Source of the DNA: Clostridiales bacterium | GTDB lineage: Bacteria > Bacillota > Clostridia > Oscillospirales > Ruminococcaceae | Length of the DNA: 7,629 bases | Direction: 5' to 3' | NCBI GenBank assembly: GCA_012799315.1 | Contig: JAAZLM010000095.1 | Coordinates: 1 to 7,629 of the forward strand | In this document: positions 6,744 to 7,629 of the stretch, in pieces | Layout: each line of letters begins with the position of its first letter | Position numbering within the stretch: position 1 is the first letter of the stretch | Position numbers and translations under genes: made by a program | Notes under the pieces: model-generated | What the model was told of the DNA's origin: nothing | Databases searched by the model: none | Seen by the model: the letters and a program-made list of their open reading frames with translations, nothing else

Positions 6744-6772
6744 TTGACAAATGCTTTTTGAGGTGATATAAT
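6744..6772 (+). promoter_or_regulatory. Consensus sigma-A promoter with extended -10, driving tRNA-fMet
   Basis: A perfect -35 TTGACA at 6744-6749, a 17-base spacer, and a perfect -10 TATAAT at 6767-6772 preceded by TG one base upstream (6764-6765). Transcription would start at about 6779, leaving a leader of roughly 30 bases before the tRNA. This is as strong as vegetative promoters get and fits a stable-RNA gene. Confidence 0.92.
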
Positions 6773-6810
6773 AATAAAGCACCTTAAGAAAGGCGCAACT
6801 AATTTCATAT

Positions 6811-6887
<77 letters not shown>

Positions 6888-6891
6888 GTTT

Positions 6892-6939
6892 AAATAGCCG
6901 CCAAACCCTTTGTTCATGGGGATTGGCGGCTATTTTTAT
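6892..6939 (+). terminator. Strong intrinsic terminator of the tRNA-fMet unit
   Basis: A perfect 13-bp stem, AAATAGCCGCCAA (6892-6904) with TTGGCGGCTATTT (6923-6935), has an inner CCC/GGG pairing in the loop (6906-6908 with 6918-6920) and is followed by TTAT. The stem begins with AAA and ends with a T run, so it could stop transcription from both strands and may also insulate the tRNA from the convergent gene. Confidence 0.92.
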
Positions 6940-6970
6940 GCCCACTTATAAACGGTGCTCCGATAGTGTT

Positions 6971-6990
6971 TTTATAGCTTTTTATAGCTT
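6971..6990. repeat. Two perfect tandem copies of a 10-base unit
   Basis: TTTATAGCTT occurs at 6971-6980 and again at 6981-6990, with further T-rich flanks extending the match a few bases each way. It may be slippage in an AT-rich gap or a protein-binding repeat. Nothing in the context decides this. Confidence 0.6.
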
Positions 6991-7113
6991 TTGGTCCGTC
7001 AGTACTCCGTCAATCCTTAGCGGACAAAATCAACATTGCTATTGCATTCAGCATTGTGACATCACTTCTTCAACTAGCTATTGTACCGCAAATGATACAT
7101 CGTCTAAGTCAAG

Positions 7114-7151
7114 TGAATACTAGCCCTAATCAATGTGGGAATCAGTATTCA
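7114..7151 (-). terminator. Inverted repeat after the collagen-like gene, weak terminator candidate
   Basis: TGAATACT (7114-7121) and AGTATTCA (7144-7151) form an 8-bp stem, with an inner CCC/GGG pairing (7124-7126, 7137-7139). It lies 14 bases downstream of the stop of the - strand gene. No T run follows on the - strand, so ordinary intrinsic termination is doubtful. Confidence 0.3.
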
Positions 7152-7164
7152 AACACCGATCATC

Positions 7165-7629
7165 TTATGCCAAACGCACCACTGTGAGAGTTGCACCTGC
7201 GCCACCCTGTAACACAGCTGCACCTAAAAGACCATAAAGCTGAAGTGTTAGGAGGTCGCCTGCAGTAAGTTCTACTATAGTCGTGGCGGTGTAATTTGAT
7301 ACGGAAATAGCAGGAGCGAAAACAGATCCCGGTATTTCCGCACCATTTAGAAGCACTCGGCTCGACATCAATAGAGCTGCTGTGACACTAATATTATAAG
7401 TTACTAAATAAGTGCCTGTTTCAGGAACAGTAAAAGTACTGTCCGCTCCATCAACTGCAAACCCATCTAGATTCTGGTTATTGGGCAGCGGCACTGCCGT
7501 TCCACCAAGTATTACCTCAATGGTAGATCCTGTAGTATTCTGTGCATTCATTGAAAACTCGGTAGTGGATGGACCTGTTGGACCAGTCGGACCTTCGATA
7601 CCTTGTAGTCCTTGTGGACCTGTTGGACC
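7165..7629 (-). CDS. Collagen-like protein with BclA-C-type globular C-terminal domain, C-terminal part (5' end outside the window)
   Basis: The - strand frame is open to the window edge, giving 154 residues. The ATG at 7551 is internal: the 26 codons before it encode seven Gly-X-Y triplets (GPT GPQ GLQ GIE GPT GPT GPS) and then TTEFS. The remainder (NTTGSTIEVILGGTAVPLPNN, FTVPETGTYLVTYNIS, SSRVLLNGAEIPGS, ATTIVELTAGDLLTLQLYG, GGAGATLTVVRLA) has the TNF/C1q-like jelly-roll pattern of the C-terminal domain of BclA and BclA-like proteins. That domain trimerises the collagen stalk. Such proteins form hair-like filaments on the exosporium of Bacillus and Clostridioides spores. They also occur on other Bacillota surfaces and on some phage tail fibres. 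The N-terminal anchoring signal would be outside the window. The gene is convergent to the phage operon and tRNA. Confidence 0.92.
   Translation of the reverse strand, partial: GPTGPQGLQGIEGPTGPTGPSTTEFSMNAQNTTGSTIEVILGGTAVPLPNNQNLDGFAVDGADSTFTVPETGTYLVTYNISVTAALLMSSRVLLNGAEIPGSVFAPAISVSNYTATTIVELTAGDLLTLQLYGLLGAAVLQGGAGATLTVVRLA

Larger units (their letters stand above)
6941..7164. other. Intergenic stretch without a convincing gene
   Basis: These 224 bases separate the tRNA terminator from the 3' end of the collagen-like gene. I see no coding sequence with a ribosome site and no RNA gene. The content is a tandem 10-base repeat (6971-6990) and an inverted repeat near the - strand gene's end (7114-7151). 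If the phage is integrated at or near the tRNA, one attachment-site copy could lie here, but its partner would be outside the window. Confidence 0.6.

Noticed and set aside
6988..7030. Imperfect inverted repeat GTCCG/CGGAC with T-rich and A-rich flanks
   Set aside because: Only five contiguous pairs and a loop of more than 20 bases; neither strand has a T run directly after it, so it is not a convincing terminator.
6923..7123. Open frame of 66 codons on the + strand after the tRNA
   Set aside because: It begins with TTG inside the terminator stem, has no ribosome site, and its translation resembles no protein I know.

Overview
The window shows the end of a phage structural operon on the + strand (about 1-6675), followed by an independent initiator tRNA gene (6811-6887) and then the 3' part of a collagen-like surface protein gene on the - strand (7165-7629, convergent). 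The host is most likely a low-to-moderate GC member of the Bacillota, probably in or near the Clostridia. The reasons are the strong purine-rich Shine-Dalgarno sites in front of nearly every gene, a consensus sigma-A type promoter, the similarity of the phage proteins to those I know from clostridial prophages, and a BclA-type collagen-like protein of the kind found on Bacillota spores and exosporia. The species cannot be named from the sequence.

Region 1 (1-4302) is a conventional HK97-type head module in the usual order: large terminase (5' end cut by the window edge), portal, prohead protease carrying a Cys/His zinc-binding-like insert, small decoration-like protein, and major capsid protein. 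A perfect 10-bp hairpin (4316-4345) just after the capsid gene looks like an intra-operon terminator or attenuator, separating the highly expressed capsid gene from the genes behind it.

Region 2 (4372-6619) holds a head-tail connector, a 216-residue protein whose first half looks like a head-completion protein and whose second half looks like a baseplate or tail protein, a baseplate-hub-like protein, and an XhlA-like small membrane protein. No tail-tube, sheath, tail-terminator or tape-measure gene lies between the connector and the hub, and no endolysin follows the XhlA-like gene. All frames are open with good ribosome binding sites, so this does not look like random decay. It may be a prophage that lost its tail module through an in-frame deletion, or a capsid-forming element that depends on a helper for tails. 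This is the most interesting point of the window.

Region 3 (6619-6940) contains a long imperfect hairpin closing the phage operon, then an extended -10 promoter, tRNA-fMet and a strong intrinsic terminator, forming a self-contained host-like transcription unit. Phage genes ending just before a tRNA suggest that the prophage boundary is nearby, but no attachment-site duplication can be seen in this window alone.

Region 4 (6941-7629) has about 225 bases without a convincing gene, containing only short repeats, and then the C-terminal part of the collagen-like protein: Gly-X-Y triplets followed by a BclA-C-type globular domain.
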